NCBI GenBank assembly: GCA_016716365.1
Contig: JADJWM010000012.1
Span: forward strand, 1 to 64,000
DNA length: 64,000 nucleotides
From: Chloracidobacterium sp.
GTDB lineage: Bacteria > Acidobacteriota > Blastocatellia > Pyrinomonadales > Pyrinomonadaceae
Reading direction: 5' to 3'
Both the position numbers and the translations under genes were made by a program. The notes beneath the pieces are model-generated. The model searched no databases. It had not been told where the DNA came from and worked only from the letters and a program-made list of their open reading frames with translations. Of the stretch, positions 33,596 through 42,426 are shown piece after piece; position 1 is the first letter of the stretch, and each line of letters starts with the position of its first letter.

Positions 33596-34714
33596 ATGAG
33601 AATAACAATTATGAAGCGCTATTTGACCGCCCTCTTTATCATTCTCGGTCTGAGCGGGGCGATCTTTCCGCAAAAGCCAATGCCCGCCCAGGTAAAACAG
33701 CTTCAGGGACCGCAGAATCCGAGGCTTGGATTCGTCATTCACGGCGGAGCGGGTGTGATCCTGAGATCCGAGCTCACGCCCGAACGCGAGAAGGAATTCC
33801 GTGCAAAGCTGACTGAGGCCGTCCTGGCCGGATATAAAGTTCTGCAGGCCGGCCGGTCAAGCCTGGACGCCGTGGAGGCAGCGATCCGCATTCTCGAGGA
33901 TTCGCCGCTCTTTAACGCCGGAAAGGGGGCCGTGTTCACGAACGACGGCAAGAATGAGCTCGACGCTTCTATCATGGACGGGAAAACACTCGGTGCCGGC
34001 GCGGTCGCCGGGCTCCAAAGGGTAAGGAACCCGATCACTCTCGCACGAGCCGTAATGGAAAAAAGCCCGCACGTGATGATGATCGGTGACGGGGCCGAGA
34101 GATTTGCGCGTGAGCAAAAGATGGAGTTGGTGGACCCGAAATACTTCTGGACGCAGCACCGGTGGGATGCTCTGCAGCGGATATTAAAGGGGGAAAAGGA
34201 GTCGGAGGAAAGTAAAAAGGAAAAGGTAAAAAGTCAGAATAAAGCGACTAAATCAGACTATAACTCCGCATTTCGATCCCCGTATTCCGCATTGCCTGAA
34301 AACCGATTTGGGACCGTCGGCGCCGTGGCTTTGGATAAAGACGGAAATTTGGCTGCTGGCACGTCCACCGGGGGAATGACGAACAAGAAATACGGCAGAG
34401 TCGGGGACGCACCGATCATCGGGGCCGGGACTTATGCTGACAACGCGACCTGCGCAGTATCAGCGACCGGCTGGGGCGAATATTTCATCCGGCTGGGCGT
34501 CGCGCGTGATGTTTGCTCTTTGATGGAGTACCGTGCAATGACGATCCAAGGGGCCGCCGACATGGTAATTAAGCAGAAGCTGCAGAAACTCGGCGGGGAC
34601 GGCGGTGTGATAGCCCTGGACAAGTTCGGCAACATCGGTGTCTCCTTCAATTCGCCCGGCATGTATCGGGCCTACATCAACAGCGAGGGAAAGCCGGTTG
34701 TGGAGATCTATTAA
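33596..34714 (+). CDS. Exported isoaspartyl peptidase / L-asparaginase with repeat-derived linker insert
   Basis: The 372-residue Ntn hydrolase is a paralogue of the protein at 12.5 kb. It adds an N-terminal signal peptide (MKRYLTALFIILGLSGAIF), so it acts outside the cytoplasm. The autocleavage nucleophile is Thr240 in RFGTVGAVA, with TSTGGMTNKKYG and GAGTYAD. Just before the cleavage site, residues 199-236 (GEKESEESKKEKVKSQNK... YSALPEN) are absent from the paralogue and are encoded by an A/G-rich heptamer tract. Because that segment becomes the C-terminal tail of the alpha subunit after cleavage, insertion there would be tolerated. Start may be Met1 or Met6. Confidence 0.93.
   Translation: MRITIMKRYLTALFIILGLSGAIFPQKPMPAQVKQLQGPQNPRLGFVIHGGAGVILRSELTPEREKEFRAKLTEAVLAGYKVLQAGRSSLDAVEAAIRILEDSPLFNAGKGAVFTNDGKNELDASIMDGKTLGAGAVAGLQRVRNPITLARAVMEKSPHVMMIGDGAERFAREQKMELVDPKYFWTQHRWDALQRILKGEKESEESKKEKVKSQNKATKSDYNSAFRSPYSALPENRFGTVGAVALDKDGNLAAGTSTGGMTNKKYGRVGDAPIIGAGTYADNATCAVSATGWGEYFIRLGVARDVCSLMEYRAMTIQGAADMVIKQKLQKLGGDGGVIALDKFGNIGVSFNSPGMYRAYINSEGKPVVEIY
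34188..34300. repeat. In-frame purine-rich heptamer tract in the exported isoaspartyl peptidase
   Basis: A first half of AAAAGGA/GGAAAGT/AAAAAGG-type units (34194-34240) and a second half of CCGCATTTCG/TTCCGCATTGC-type units (34266-34297). Unit style matches the tract between rbfA and nrnA. Confidence 0.65.
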
Positions 34715-34752
34715 AGTGCCGCCGGCCGATCCTACCCCCGGTTCTAACTAGT

Positions 34753-36003
34753 ATGCCAAGTGCTGAGATAGTTGCGGTCGGGTCTGAGCTCCTGACACCA
34801 TTAAAGGCCGAAACGAACAGCCTTTGGCTCACAGGCGAACTCAACTCCGCCGGCGTCGATGTGCTTCTAAAAACGGTCGTGGGTGATGACGAGGCCCGTT
34901 TGGAAGAGGCACTTCGCGATGCTCTCAAACGATCAGATATCGTTGTCACCACCGGCGGTTTGGGGCCTACCGAGGACGACATCACCCGCCCGGTTGCAGC
35001 GAGGGCGGTTGACCGCGAACTAAAATATCACGAGGAACTCGAGGCCGAACTTCGTGAGCGTTTCAAACGCTGGGGCCGCGAAATGCCCGAAATAAACAAG
35101 CGTCAGGCGTTTGTCGTGGAAGGAGCTGAAATTCTCCCGAACCCAAACGGTTCGGCCGTCGGGATGCTGCTCGAATTCGACCGCAAACTCCTGGTGGTTC
35201 TGCCCGGTCCGCCGCGGGAGATGCGGCCGATGTATCGGGATCACGTTGCCGAGCGAATAAAAAGACTGGGTGGCGGCACGATCGCGGTTCGACGGCTTTT
35301 GAGGGTCTCCGGCATGGGCGAATCGGCTGTAGACGAGGCGATCGCACCCATCTATCGATCTTACGCCGACGTCGAAACCTCCATTCTTTTCACGCGAGCC
35401 GAGGTAGAAGTGCATCTTGCCGCCCGGTCCAACGATCCAGCGGCGGCCGAGGCCATTCTTGACGAATTATCGGAAAGGATCGCAGAAAAGCTTGGGTTGG
35501 CCGTGATCTCGACCAACGGGGAATCGATCGAAGAGATCGTCGGCAGGATGCTAAGCGAACGAGGGGAAACGCTTGCGGTGGCCGAAAGCTGCACGGGCGG
35601 CCTGATCGGGATGAGGCTGACCGAAGTACCCGGTTCGTCGCGATACTTTGTAGAGGGGGCGATAACCTATTCCAACGATGCCAAGAAGAGTGCATTAGGA
35701 GTGCCCGAGGCTGTTCTATCCGATCACGGTGCAGTCAGTGCCGAGACAGCCGAGGCGATGGCCCGCGGCATCCGCGAGAGGGCGAACGCGTTCTACGGTA
35801 TTTCGGTGACGGGCATAGCCGGCCCGGATGGCGGAAGCGCTGAAAAACCCATCGGGACCGTGTTTATCGGCTATTCGGATGGAGTCGAGACACATTCCGT
35901 CCGTTTCGTATTCCCGGGCGACCGCGAGCTTGTTCGCTGGCGTTCGAGCCAGGCAGCACTTGATTACCTAAGGCGACGGTTGTTGAAGGGCGGCCGTCGA
36001 TGA
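34753..36003 (+). CDS. cinA: CinA-family protein (NMN deamidase / ADP-ribose pyrophosphatase)
   Basis: The 416-residue protein has both CinA domains: the MoCF-like COG1058 domain (AEIVAVGSELL..., VTTGGLGPTEDDITRPV, LPGPPREMRPM) and the C-terminal nicotinamide-nucleotide amidase (LAVAESCTGGLIGMRLTEVPGSSRYFVEGAITYS, SVTGIAGPDGGS). It recycles pyridine nucleotides and is often damage- or competence-linked. It follows the exported peptidase by 38 bp. Confidence 0.95.
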   Translation: MPSAEIVAVGSELLTPLKAETNSLWLTGELNSAGVDVLLKTVVGDDEARLEEALRDALKRSDIVVTTGGLGPTEDDITRPVAARAVDRELKYHEELEAELRERFKRWGREMPEINKRQAFVVEGAEILPNPNGSAVGMLLEFDRKLLVVLPGPPREMRPMYRDHVAERIKRLGGGTIAVRRLLRVSGMGESAVDEAIAPIYRSYADVETSILFTRAEVEVHLAARSNDPAAAEAILDELSERIAEKLGLAVISTNGESIEEIVGRMLSERGETLAVAESCTGGLIGMRLTEVPGSSRYFVEGAITYSNDAKKSALGVPEAVLSDHGAVSAETAEAMARGIRERANAFYGISVTGIAGPDGGSAEKPIGTVFIGYSDGVETHSVRFVFPGDRELVRWRSSQAALDYLRRRLLKGGRR

Positions 36004-36269
36004 AAAGTCTGTTCTAAAAGGTTCTTGCTTAACTATTCGCCGCAGGCCCGACGATATTTCCCCAACCGTTGGATCCACTTTGTTTGAGCCCGGAATCGCT
36101 TGATTTTTACGTAATAAAGCTTGCAAATAATCGATTCAAGTACGAAAATCGTAAGTACCGCGATCCTGCGGCCCCCAAACACGATATTTTTGAAACTTTG
36201 AATGTCCTTCCGCGTGTAAATTCTCGACATTAGCCTTTTGAAGCCACTGAAGACCTGCTCAATAAAGTT

Positions 36270-38795
36270 ATGAATAGATCAGTTCTAGTTCGCCTGTCGC
36301 TTTCGTTCCTTCTCGTCGTTTCGCTTCTTTCGCCGACGGCGGCGTTTGCTTTCAGCGACGGCAAGAAACACTTCAAGAACGGCCTTAAGCATGAGTATGC
36401 CGAGGAGTGGGACAAGGCCGCCGAGGCTTTCGCCTTAGCGGTCGCGGAAAAACCGCGGAACCCTGAATACCGGCTGCACCTGCAGCGGGCGTTGTTCAAT
36501 GCGTCCCAGATGTACATGAAGAAGGGAAATGTCGCGGCTGGCGAGAAGGATTACGAAGGAGCATATATCGCCTTCAGGAGGGCGTATGCCTTCGATCCTG
36601 TCAACGAATTGGCTAAATCGGAGATGGCGCGGATGCTGCGTTTGCAGCAGGAGATGATCAATGGGCCGGACAGCGACGGCAAGGCAGGCGATGATGCGAA
36701 GGTGAAGCTAGTTCAAACGAGCTACAATGCTCCGCAGCCGGCCGCAGCCGCCACCGTGCCGCAAACGCTCGAGAAACTGCGGTCGGTCCCTTTTCCGAGC
36801 GGCGTAAACCTTCAGTACATAGTTAAGGAATTGGCCAGGGACCTCGATCTAAACGTCCTATTCGATGTTGATTCGCGGCTCGAGAATCGTACAGTGCGGA
36901 TCGACCTGAAAAACGTTACGTCGGCAAAGGCTCTCGATTACATTTTTTTGCAGGAGAACCTGTTTTTCCAGAAAGTCGGGCCGAGAACGATCCTCGTCGC
37001 CACTGGGCTGCGCCGCGTCAATTTCCAGCAACTAGTACTTCGGACATTCTACCTTTCCAATGCGAGCCCCAAGGACGTGAAAGCGGTGATCACGGCCGCG
37101 ATCCCTGCCCAACCGGGCCGCAGTCAAACGATCGTGCTCGAAGATCCTTCGACCAACAGCATTACGGTCCGCGACACGGCGGAGAATATCCAGATCATCG
37201 GCAGGCTGATCCAATCTTTGGACAAGGACCGTGCCGAGGTCGTTATGGATGTTTCCATTTATGAGGTCAATAAGAACGACCTGCTACAGTTTGGCAACCA
37301 AATCGGTACGACGGCACAGCTCGGGAATTTGGGCGGGGCCGGATTACCTCTCGCTACCCAAGGTTCGACCCAGCCGATCATCGACGGCCTTCCGTTTGGC
37401 AGCGCGCTGGTCAGTGCCGGCAGCATTGCCCTTGGTTTGCCGATCAGCACGCTTTCTGCCTTGCAGAGCAAGTCGAACACGAAACTGCTGGCGTCAACAC
37501 AGATCCACGCGTTCAACAATGAAGATTCGACCGCCCGCATCGGCCAAAGGGTCCCGGTGAGGACCGCGTCGTATAATCCCGGGAACAATCAACAGGGCGG
37601 CGGATTCGGTTTTGTAGCGGACGTGATCAACTACGAACAGGTCGGCCTGACGCTTAAATTCAAACCGATCGTTTTCCCGAACCAGGATGTCCAGGTACAG
37701 ATGGACATCGAGTCGAAAGACGTTGTCGGGGCTTCGACGCTCACGCCCACGTTTACCGAGCGAAAGATCACCGGTACCGCAAGGATCCAGAACAATAAGA
37801 CCTTGCTTTTGGCGAGTGTCGCACAGGATATCGAGACCAACGGCCGGCAAGGACTTCCGCTGCTAGGCCTGATCCCGATCCTCGGCCGCCTTTTCACGGC
37901 GCCTACCAAGGACAACCGGCAGGTGGATGTAGTTATCGCGATCACGCCGAGGGTGATCCGGGCGCCGGCGATCCTTCCGGAGGACCTGGTCGAGCGGCCT
38001 ACGGGTGCTCTCCAGACGCCGACGGGCGGCTCGCTCGAAGCGATGATCATTCAGGAAGAGAAGGATGAGCTTCTTGCGACGGCCCGAAGGGTGCCGACGA
38101 ATGTGGATGTTCAGCTTCCGGACCAGCCGGCCGACTCGCCGAAATACGTTCCGAACGACCCGGCCAAGAGCACTGATGGCGCCGCGGTCCCTGTTTCCGA
38201 CACCAACACGGCCCAGAAGACGGCCGAACCTACATCGCCTGTCGTGAATTTGCAGCCGATCGATAGTTCGGTCAGGACCCTGGACGTCACTAAGACATCG
38301 GATACGTCGGTTGCTGAACCGAAAGAGAATAAATCTGCAGACACTGTCACACCGGTCAAAACATTGCCTGTTGAGGAGAAAAAAGCGGTGGACGAAGCCA
38401 TCCGCCCGGTGTCGGAGATGATCCTCCCGACAAAGCTGCCCGAACTAAAGAAGGGCGAGAAGTTCAGAGTGCCGGTTTCGGTCAATGGCACCGCCGTTTT
38501 CCGTTCCGCAGTTCTTGGACTTCGATTCGACCAAAATAAGCTCGTGGTGCGTTCGGTTTCTTTTGGCGATATTTTCGGTCCCGACGCATCCAAGCTGCCG
38601 GTAGCCCCGTTCATCAACAACGACGGAAGAATGTTCGTTTCGCTGTCGCTGCCGACCGGAAACGTAATGTCGCCGTCCGGGGTTCTTGCCATCGTCGAGG
38701 TCGAGGCCCTTGTCGACGGGCCTGTCGAACTGCAGTTTGAAAAGGACGTTATCAGCATTCTTTCCGCTGACGGTAAGAATGTCGCACTGAAGTAG
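36270..38795 (+). CDS. Secretin (GspD/PilQ type) with N-terminal TPR region and C-terminal cohesin-like domain
   Basis: The 841-residue outer-membrane channel has a signal peptide (to AFAFS), a TPR-like region (about 30-125, FKNGLKHEYAEEWDKAAEAFALAV), N0/STN and N1 domains (NLQYIVKELARDLDLNVLFDVDS; FYLSNASPKDVKAVITAAI...VRDTAENIQIIGRLIQSLD), the secretin core (EVVMDVSIYEVNKNDL; QRVPVRTASYN; VGLTLKFKPIV; GLPLLGLIPILGRLFT; VVIAITPRVIRAP), a low-complexity linker, and about 110 final residues resembling cohesin domains (FRSAVLGLRFDQNKLVVRSVSFGDIF). It leads an operon with two pseudopilins and a PilM-like protein, so it probably serves a type II/type IV pilus-like system. Confidence 0.9.
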   Translation: MNRSVLVRLSLSFLLVVSLLSPTAAFAFSDGKKHFKNGLKHEYAEEWDKAAEAFALAVAEKPRNPEYRLHLQRALFNASQMYMKKGNVAAGEKDYEGAYIAFRRAYAFDPVNELAKSEMARMLRLQQEMINGPDSDGKAGDDAKVKLVQTSYNAPQPAAAATVPQTLEKLRSVPFPSGVNLQYIVKELARDLDLNVLFDVDSRLENRTVRIDLKNVTSAKALDYIFLQENLFFQKVGPRTILVATGLRRVNFQQLVLRTFYLSNASPKDVKAVITAAIPAQPGRSQTIVLEDPSTNSITVRDTAENIQIIGRLIQSLDKDRAEVVMDVSIYEVNKNDLLQFGNQIGTTAQLGNLGGAGLPLATQGSTQPIIDGLPFGSALVSAGSIALGLPISTLSALQSKSNTKLLASTQIHAFNNEDSTARIGQRVPVRTASYNPGNNQQGGGFGFVADVINYEQVGLTLKFKPIVFPNQDVQVQMDIESKDVVGASTLTPTFTERKITGTARIQNNKTLLLASVAQDIETNGRQGLPLLGLIPILGRLFTAPTKDNRQVDVVIAITPRVIRAPAILPEDLVERPTGALQTPTGGSLEAMIIQEEKDELLATARRVPTNVDVQLPDQPADSPKYVPNDPAKSTDGAAVPVSDTNTAQKTAEPTSPVVNLQPIDSSVRTLDVTKTSDTSVAEPKENKSADTVTPVKTLPVEEKKAVDEAIRPVSEMILPTKLPELKKGEKFRVPVSVNGTAVFRSAVLGLRFDQNKLVVRSVSFGDIFGPDASKLPVAPFINNDGRMFVSLSLPTGNVMSPSGVLAIVEVEALVDGPVELQFEKDVISILSADGKNVALK

Positions 38796-38803
38796 GTAAA
38801 CAA

Positions 38804-39466
38804 ATGCGGCCTTTGCTTGAAAAACTACGGTCCCTGACCGCCCGACGATCCCGGCAAGACGGTTACACGCTCTTTGAGCTGATCGTGACCCTCACAGTGC
38901 TTGCCGTCCTGGTCATGGGGACCATCCCGCTTGCCCAGAATGCCGTTAGAAGGCAGAAGGAGATCAAGCTGCGGGAGACACTGCGTCAAGTCCGGGCCGC
39001 TATCGACGAATTCAAGAGGGATACGATCGGGGCGTGCCCGCTAGGTGCGATCACGACCGTAAACCCGACGGTTAGAGTCACGTCAACAGCTCCGTCCGAT
39101 CCTAGAAGCCGCGTTGTCATCGATGACTGCACGATCTTTGACACCGAGAATCTCGACAGGTTCCCGCCGTCGCTCGATATTCTTGTGAACGGTGTTGCCG
39201 TGAGGGAGCGGGGAATAAGCGCGATCGCGGGCAGCGGAATTCGCGACAATTCTCTACAGGCGACGGAGTTGACCGAGATCCCGGAGCTGACGAAGATCTA
39301 TCTTCGTCACATGCCGATCGATCCGATCACCGGCGAGTCGGATTGGCAGCTTCGTTCTTCCTACCAGGCGGCCAATTCCGGAGGCTGGGATAACATAAAT
39401 GTTTTTGACATTCGCTCGTCCTCCGACGAGATCGCTCTCGACGGTACAAAATACAGCGAATGGTGA
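38804..39466 (+). CDS. Type II secretion/type IV pilus pseudopilin
   Basis: The 220-residue prepilin-like protein has a basic leader ending in Gly followed by YTLFELIVTLTVLAVLVMGTIPLAQ, the cleavage and assembly helix with Glu5 conserved. The C-terminus (LTKIYLRHMPIDPITGESDWQL...FDIRSSSDEIALDGTKYSEW) matches GspG-like major pseudopilins (calcium-site region). It begins 8 bp after the secretin stop and overlaps the next gene by 7 bp. Confidence 0.88.
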   Translation: MRPLLEKLRSLTARRSRQDGYTLFELIVTLTVLAVLVMGTIPLAQNAVRRQKEIKLRETLRQVRAAIDEFKRDTIGACPLGAITTVNPTVRVTSTAPSDPRSRVVIDDCTIFDTENLDRFPPSLDILVNGVAVRERGISAIAGSGIRDNSLQATELTEIPELTKIYLRHMPIDPITGESDWQLRSSYQAANSGGWDNINVFDIRSSSDEIALDGTKYSEW

Positions 39467-39936
39467 GGCCCGGCGACCGGAAAATACGACCCTTATATAT
39501 GATCGGCAATAGACTCAGCGCCAAGGTTCGAAACAGGATGGCTGTCCGCAAAAGGGACTCGAGCCGCGGCTTTTCGCTGCTTGAATTGATGATCGCGATG
39601 TTCATCCTGATCATCCTCATATCGGTGGCGGTTCCGTCCTATCAGCGGGCGATCCAGGGTGCAAGAGAGTCCGTGCTGAAAGAGAACTTGTGGCAGATGC
39701 GCCGGGCGATCGATCAGTATTATGCCGATAAAGGCACACCACCGCAGTCGCTTGACGACCTGGTCTCGGCAAAATACCTTCGCGAAAGGCCGATCGATCC
39801 AATGACCGAGAAGGATGACTGGACCGAGGTATTCGGCGAGAATACTTCGTCTTCTGAAGGGGAACAGGGCCTGACCGACATAAAGAGTTCTTCTGACGGG
39901 GTCGACAGCGACGGAAAGGCTTACTCGGAGTATTAG
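39460..39936 (+). CDS. GspG-like pseudopilin
   Basis: The prepilin signature is SSRGFSLLELMIAMFILIILISVAVPSYQRA, cleaved after Gly, with Glu5. The rest is a short GspG-type domain (ALDQYYADKG-like RAIDQYYADKG, YLRERPIDPMTEKDDWTEVF, TDIKSSSDGVDSDGKAYSEY). The ATG at 39460 overlaps the previous stop; ATGs at 39499 and 39538 are alternatives, and 39538 gives a leader of normal length. It is a paralogue of the gene before it: both end in an SSSD...DG.KYSE-type tail. Confidence 0.88.
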   Translation: MVRPGDRKIRPLYMIGNRLSAKVRNRMAVRKRDSSRGFSLLELMIAMFILIILISVAVPSYQRAIQGARESVLKENLWQMRRAIDQYYADKGTPPQSLDDLVSAKYLRERPIDPMTEKDDWTEVFGENTSSSEGEQGLTDIKSSSDGVDSDGKAYSEY

Positions 39937-39983
39937 CTTCGGGGCGGCCTCCGATCGGATGAGCCGACGCCCTATCTATTAAG

Positions 39984-40919
39984 ATGTTGTCATTTCTGAC
40001 TGAACCAAATTATCCAAAGGCCGCGATCGGCTTTGAAAAAGAGAGCGTAACCGTTGTCAGCCTAAGCAGGGAAAGCCGCGGCTCGTTCGGTATCAAACAA
40101 GCCGCTACGATCGACCTGCCCAATGGGCTGCTCGAACCGAATTTTCTGGAGCGGAACATTTCAAACCGCCGGGAGATGATGGTCCTGCTTGACCAGGCAG
40201 TCGTTTCGGCTGGGCTTGCGGGCCAGAAACAATGGTCGGTCTCGCTCCCTAGCAATGCCGCAAGGTCTGCGATCCTGACGATGGACTCGTCGGTTTCGGG
40301 CAAGGACGAGTCGGAGGAGATCCTCGATTGGAAAGCCGAACAGAGTTTTGGTGCCCCGGCGGCCGAACTTCGCATCACGCGGTTCAAGATCGCCCCCGAC
40401 CAGGACGGCCGTTCGAGATATTTTGCGTCGGCAGTGAAGCTGTCGGTCATCGACGAGTTCGAAACGATCTTTGAAGACCTCGGGTGGAAGGTCGGGCTTA
40501 TACTGCCGCGTGCCGTGAGTGAATCGAAATGGATAATCGAGGAATCGCGGCGGGCTGATTCGATCCTCATAAGCTCGCAGTCCGACGGGTTCAGTGCGGT
40601 ATTGATGAGAGGCGGCGAACCAACGGTCATCAGAACCGTAAGCTGTCAACCGAAAGAGCAGGACGATGAGATCTACAGGCTGCTGATGTTCTACAACGAT
40701 CGATTTGCAAGTGAAGGGGGCGATAAATTTCTTGACCGGATCCTACTGGTCGGAAGGGAACTCGTGCCGGCAAGGATCCGTGAGGTCTCGAGCGAAGCCC
40801 TCGGACGTGCCCTGCAGGTACTTAGGCCGGAAGAGGTCGGATTGAATATCCCGGTCAACTCACTGAATTTCAATGAATTGGCCGCCCCGGCGGGGCTTGC
40901 GACACTTGCCTGGAAATAA
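39984..40919 (+). CDS. PilM-like pilus/secretion assembly ATPase-fold protein
   Basis: The 311-residue protein resembles PilM/GspL cytoplasmic domains: a short N-terminal strand pair (AAIGFEKESVTVVSL), SVSLPSNAARSAILTMD, EEILDWKAEQSFG, then DEIYRLLMFYNDR and the LVGRELVPARIREV segment. Such proteins sit under the inner-membrane platform. Family assignment is from pattern and context with two pseudopilins and a secretin. It is followed by a strong terminator, which ends the operon; no assembly ATPase (PilB/GspE) or PilN/O is seen here. Confidence 0.75.
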   Translation: MLSFLTEPNYPKAAIGFEKESVTVVSLSRESRGSFGIKQAATIDLPNGLLEPNFLERNISNRREMMVLLDQAVVSAGLAGQKQWSVSLPSNAARSAILTMDSSVSGKDESEEILDWKAEQSFGAPAAELRITRFKIAPDQDGRSRYFASAVKLSVIDEFETIFEDLGWKVGLILPRAVSESKWIIEESRRADSILISSQSDGFSAVLMRGGEPTVIRTVSCQPKEQDDEIYRLLMFYNDRFASEGGDKFLDRILLVGRELVPARIREVSSEALGRALQVLRPEEVGLNIPVNSLNFNELAAPAGLATLAWK

Positions 40920-40949
40920 AGGATCGGATCAACTTGATCATGCAAAAGG

Positions 40950-40973
40950 GGCTGCCTTTACGGCAGCCTTTTT
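40950..40973 (+). terminator. Rho-independent terminator after the secretin operon
   Basis: GGCTGCC (40950-40956) pairs with GGCAGCC (40962-40968) across a 5-nt loop, followed by TTTTT (40969-40973), 30 bp past the PilM-like stop. Confidence 0.92.
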
Positions 40974-41177
40974 CCATTGGTCCGCCTAAGGACTTGCGCC
41001 GAACTCAGACTGGGCGCCTGAAAGACACGCCTTTCTCTTCCCCTTCACTTCGCGAAACAAACGAGAACGACCGGGCCTGAAGCGGTTCATAACGATTATT
41101 CGTCCGTTCATCACAATTCTGTTCACCGATCCGGATGCCGCCGCTACCATTTACAATAGCCGGTTCACTACTTCGCA

Positions 41178-41822
41178 ATGCATCAAGTTCGAGGGATGGA
41201 CGGGCAAGACTTTGTTATGACCGCAGTTGCATTGGATGCCCTGACGCTTCGATCTATCGCCGACCGCGAACTGGTCGCCGACGCAGCGGACGGCAGCGAG
41301 GCCGGGTTTGAAGAGATCGTGCGGCGATACCAGAAGCCGATCTCAAGCTATGTTTACCGGATCCTGGGCAATCACGAGGCCTCACTCGACGTGACCCAGG
41401 AGGTCTTTATCAAGGTCTATAATTCACTCCACCGCTACAGTCCGGAATTCAAGTTCTCCACCTGGGTTTACCGGATCGCCCACAATGCCGCCATCGACCA
41501 TCTCCGCCGCAATTGGCTGAATCTTCAAAGCATCGAAACCGAAAATGCCGATGGTACGTATCAAATCCAGATAGAGGCCACCAGCCGCTCGCCGGAAAAA
41601 GAAAGGGAATTGAGCGAGTGGCGATCGGTGATCTCGAATGTTGTGCAGTTGCTTCCGGAAGCATACCGGGAGCTCATCTTGCTCCGGCACTCGAACGATC
41701 TTAGTTACGATGAGATCGCCGAGATCACCGGACTCCCGTTGGGGACGGTCAAGAACCGCCTGTTCCGGGCAAGGGAAATGATGCGCAACATCCTGATCGA
41801 ACGCGGATTCGACGGGATCTGA
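41178..41822 (+). CDS. ECF (RpoE-like) sigma factor
   Basis: A 214-residue group-4 sigma factor. Region 2 is DVTQEVFIKVYNSLHRYSPEFKFSTWVYRIAHNAAIDHLRR, which binds core polymerase and the -10 element; region 4 is LSYDEIAEITGLPLGTVKNRLFRAREMM, the -35 binding helix-turn-helix. About 35 N-terminal residues precede region 2, and ATG 41220 is a possible alternative start. The following gene encodes a zinc-finger anti-sigma factor, so it is likely held inactive at the membrane and released by an envelope signal. Confidence 0.94.
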   Translation: MHQVRGMDGQDFVMTAVALDALTLRSIADRELVADAADGSEAGFEEIVRRYQKPISSYVYRILGNHEASLDVTQEVFIKVYNSLHRYSPEFKFSTWVYRIAHNAAIDHLRRNWLNLQSIETENADGTYQIQIEATSRSPEKERELSEWRSVISNVVQLLPEAYRELILLRHSNDLSYDEIAEITGLPLGTVKNRLFRAREMMRNILIERGFDGI

Positions 41823-41850
41823 TCGGATTTGGGGGGCGTACGGTTTCTTC

Positions 41851-42426
41851 GTGACCAATATACCAGACTCAACCGCGTGTCCACGCGACGACATTGCCGC
41901 ATTTGTTGACGGCGAGCTTTCTGCCGCCGCCGCTTCGGAATTCGAGGCACACATAAGCGAATGTTGGACATGTGCCCGGGTTCTGCGCGAGCAGCGTCAG
42001 TTTCTCGCGTCGCTTTCGGCATCTCTTTCCGAAGACCCCGGGATAGGATTGCCGACGAATTTTGCCCGACGTGTGATCGCGGCCGCCGAAAGCCGGGTTA
42101 CCGGGCTTCGATCGACGCACGAACAGTTCACCGCGGTCTTCATTTCGGCGGCATTGCTGTTTTTCTCGATGTTCGCATTGGGAAGCGGGTTCGGCGAGAT
42201 CGTTGCCGGATCGGCGGCCTTTGCCGAGAAATTGTTGACCGTTGCCCTATTTTCGGCCCGGGCGGCGGCAAACGTCTTAGCGGCCGCGACTGTCGTGGTC
42301 AGATCGCTTTTCGCGGCCTCGGCATCATGGCTTTATTTTGCTGCCTTTACCGTCGTTCTTCTCTCCGCCGCGGCGGTTTTGCGGCAGATCGCACGTTCGG
42401 CGCACATTTCAGCAAAGAACTCATGA
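41851..42426 (+). CDS. Membrane anti-sigma factor with zinc-finger (ZAS) domain
   Basis: A 191-residue protein starting at GTG 41851. The cytoplasmic N-terminus has the ZAS motif His34-x3-Cys38-x2-Cys41 (EFEAHISECWTCARVL), which typically binds the partner sigma factor. Two or three hydrophobic stretches follow (FISAALLFFSMFALGSGF; WLYFAAFTVVLLSAAAVL). It lies 28 bp after the sigma gene and overlaps the next start by ATGA, so the three genes form an operon. Confidence 0.88.
   Translation: MTNIPDSTACPRDDIAAFVDGELSAAAASEFEAHISECWTCARVLREQRQFLASLSASLSEDPGIGLPTNFARRVIAAAESRVTGLRSTHEQFTAVFISAALLFFSMFALGSGFGEIVAGSAAFAEKLLTVALFSARAAANVLAAATVVVRSLFAASASWLYFAAFTVVLLSAAAVLRQIARSAHISAKNS

Noticed and set aside
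36033..36230. 65-codon minus-strand frame between cinA and the secretin
   Set aside because: No ribosome-binding site, no recognisable motif and high A/T; treated as non-coding upstream region of the secretin operon.
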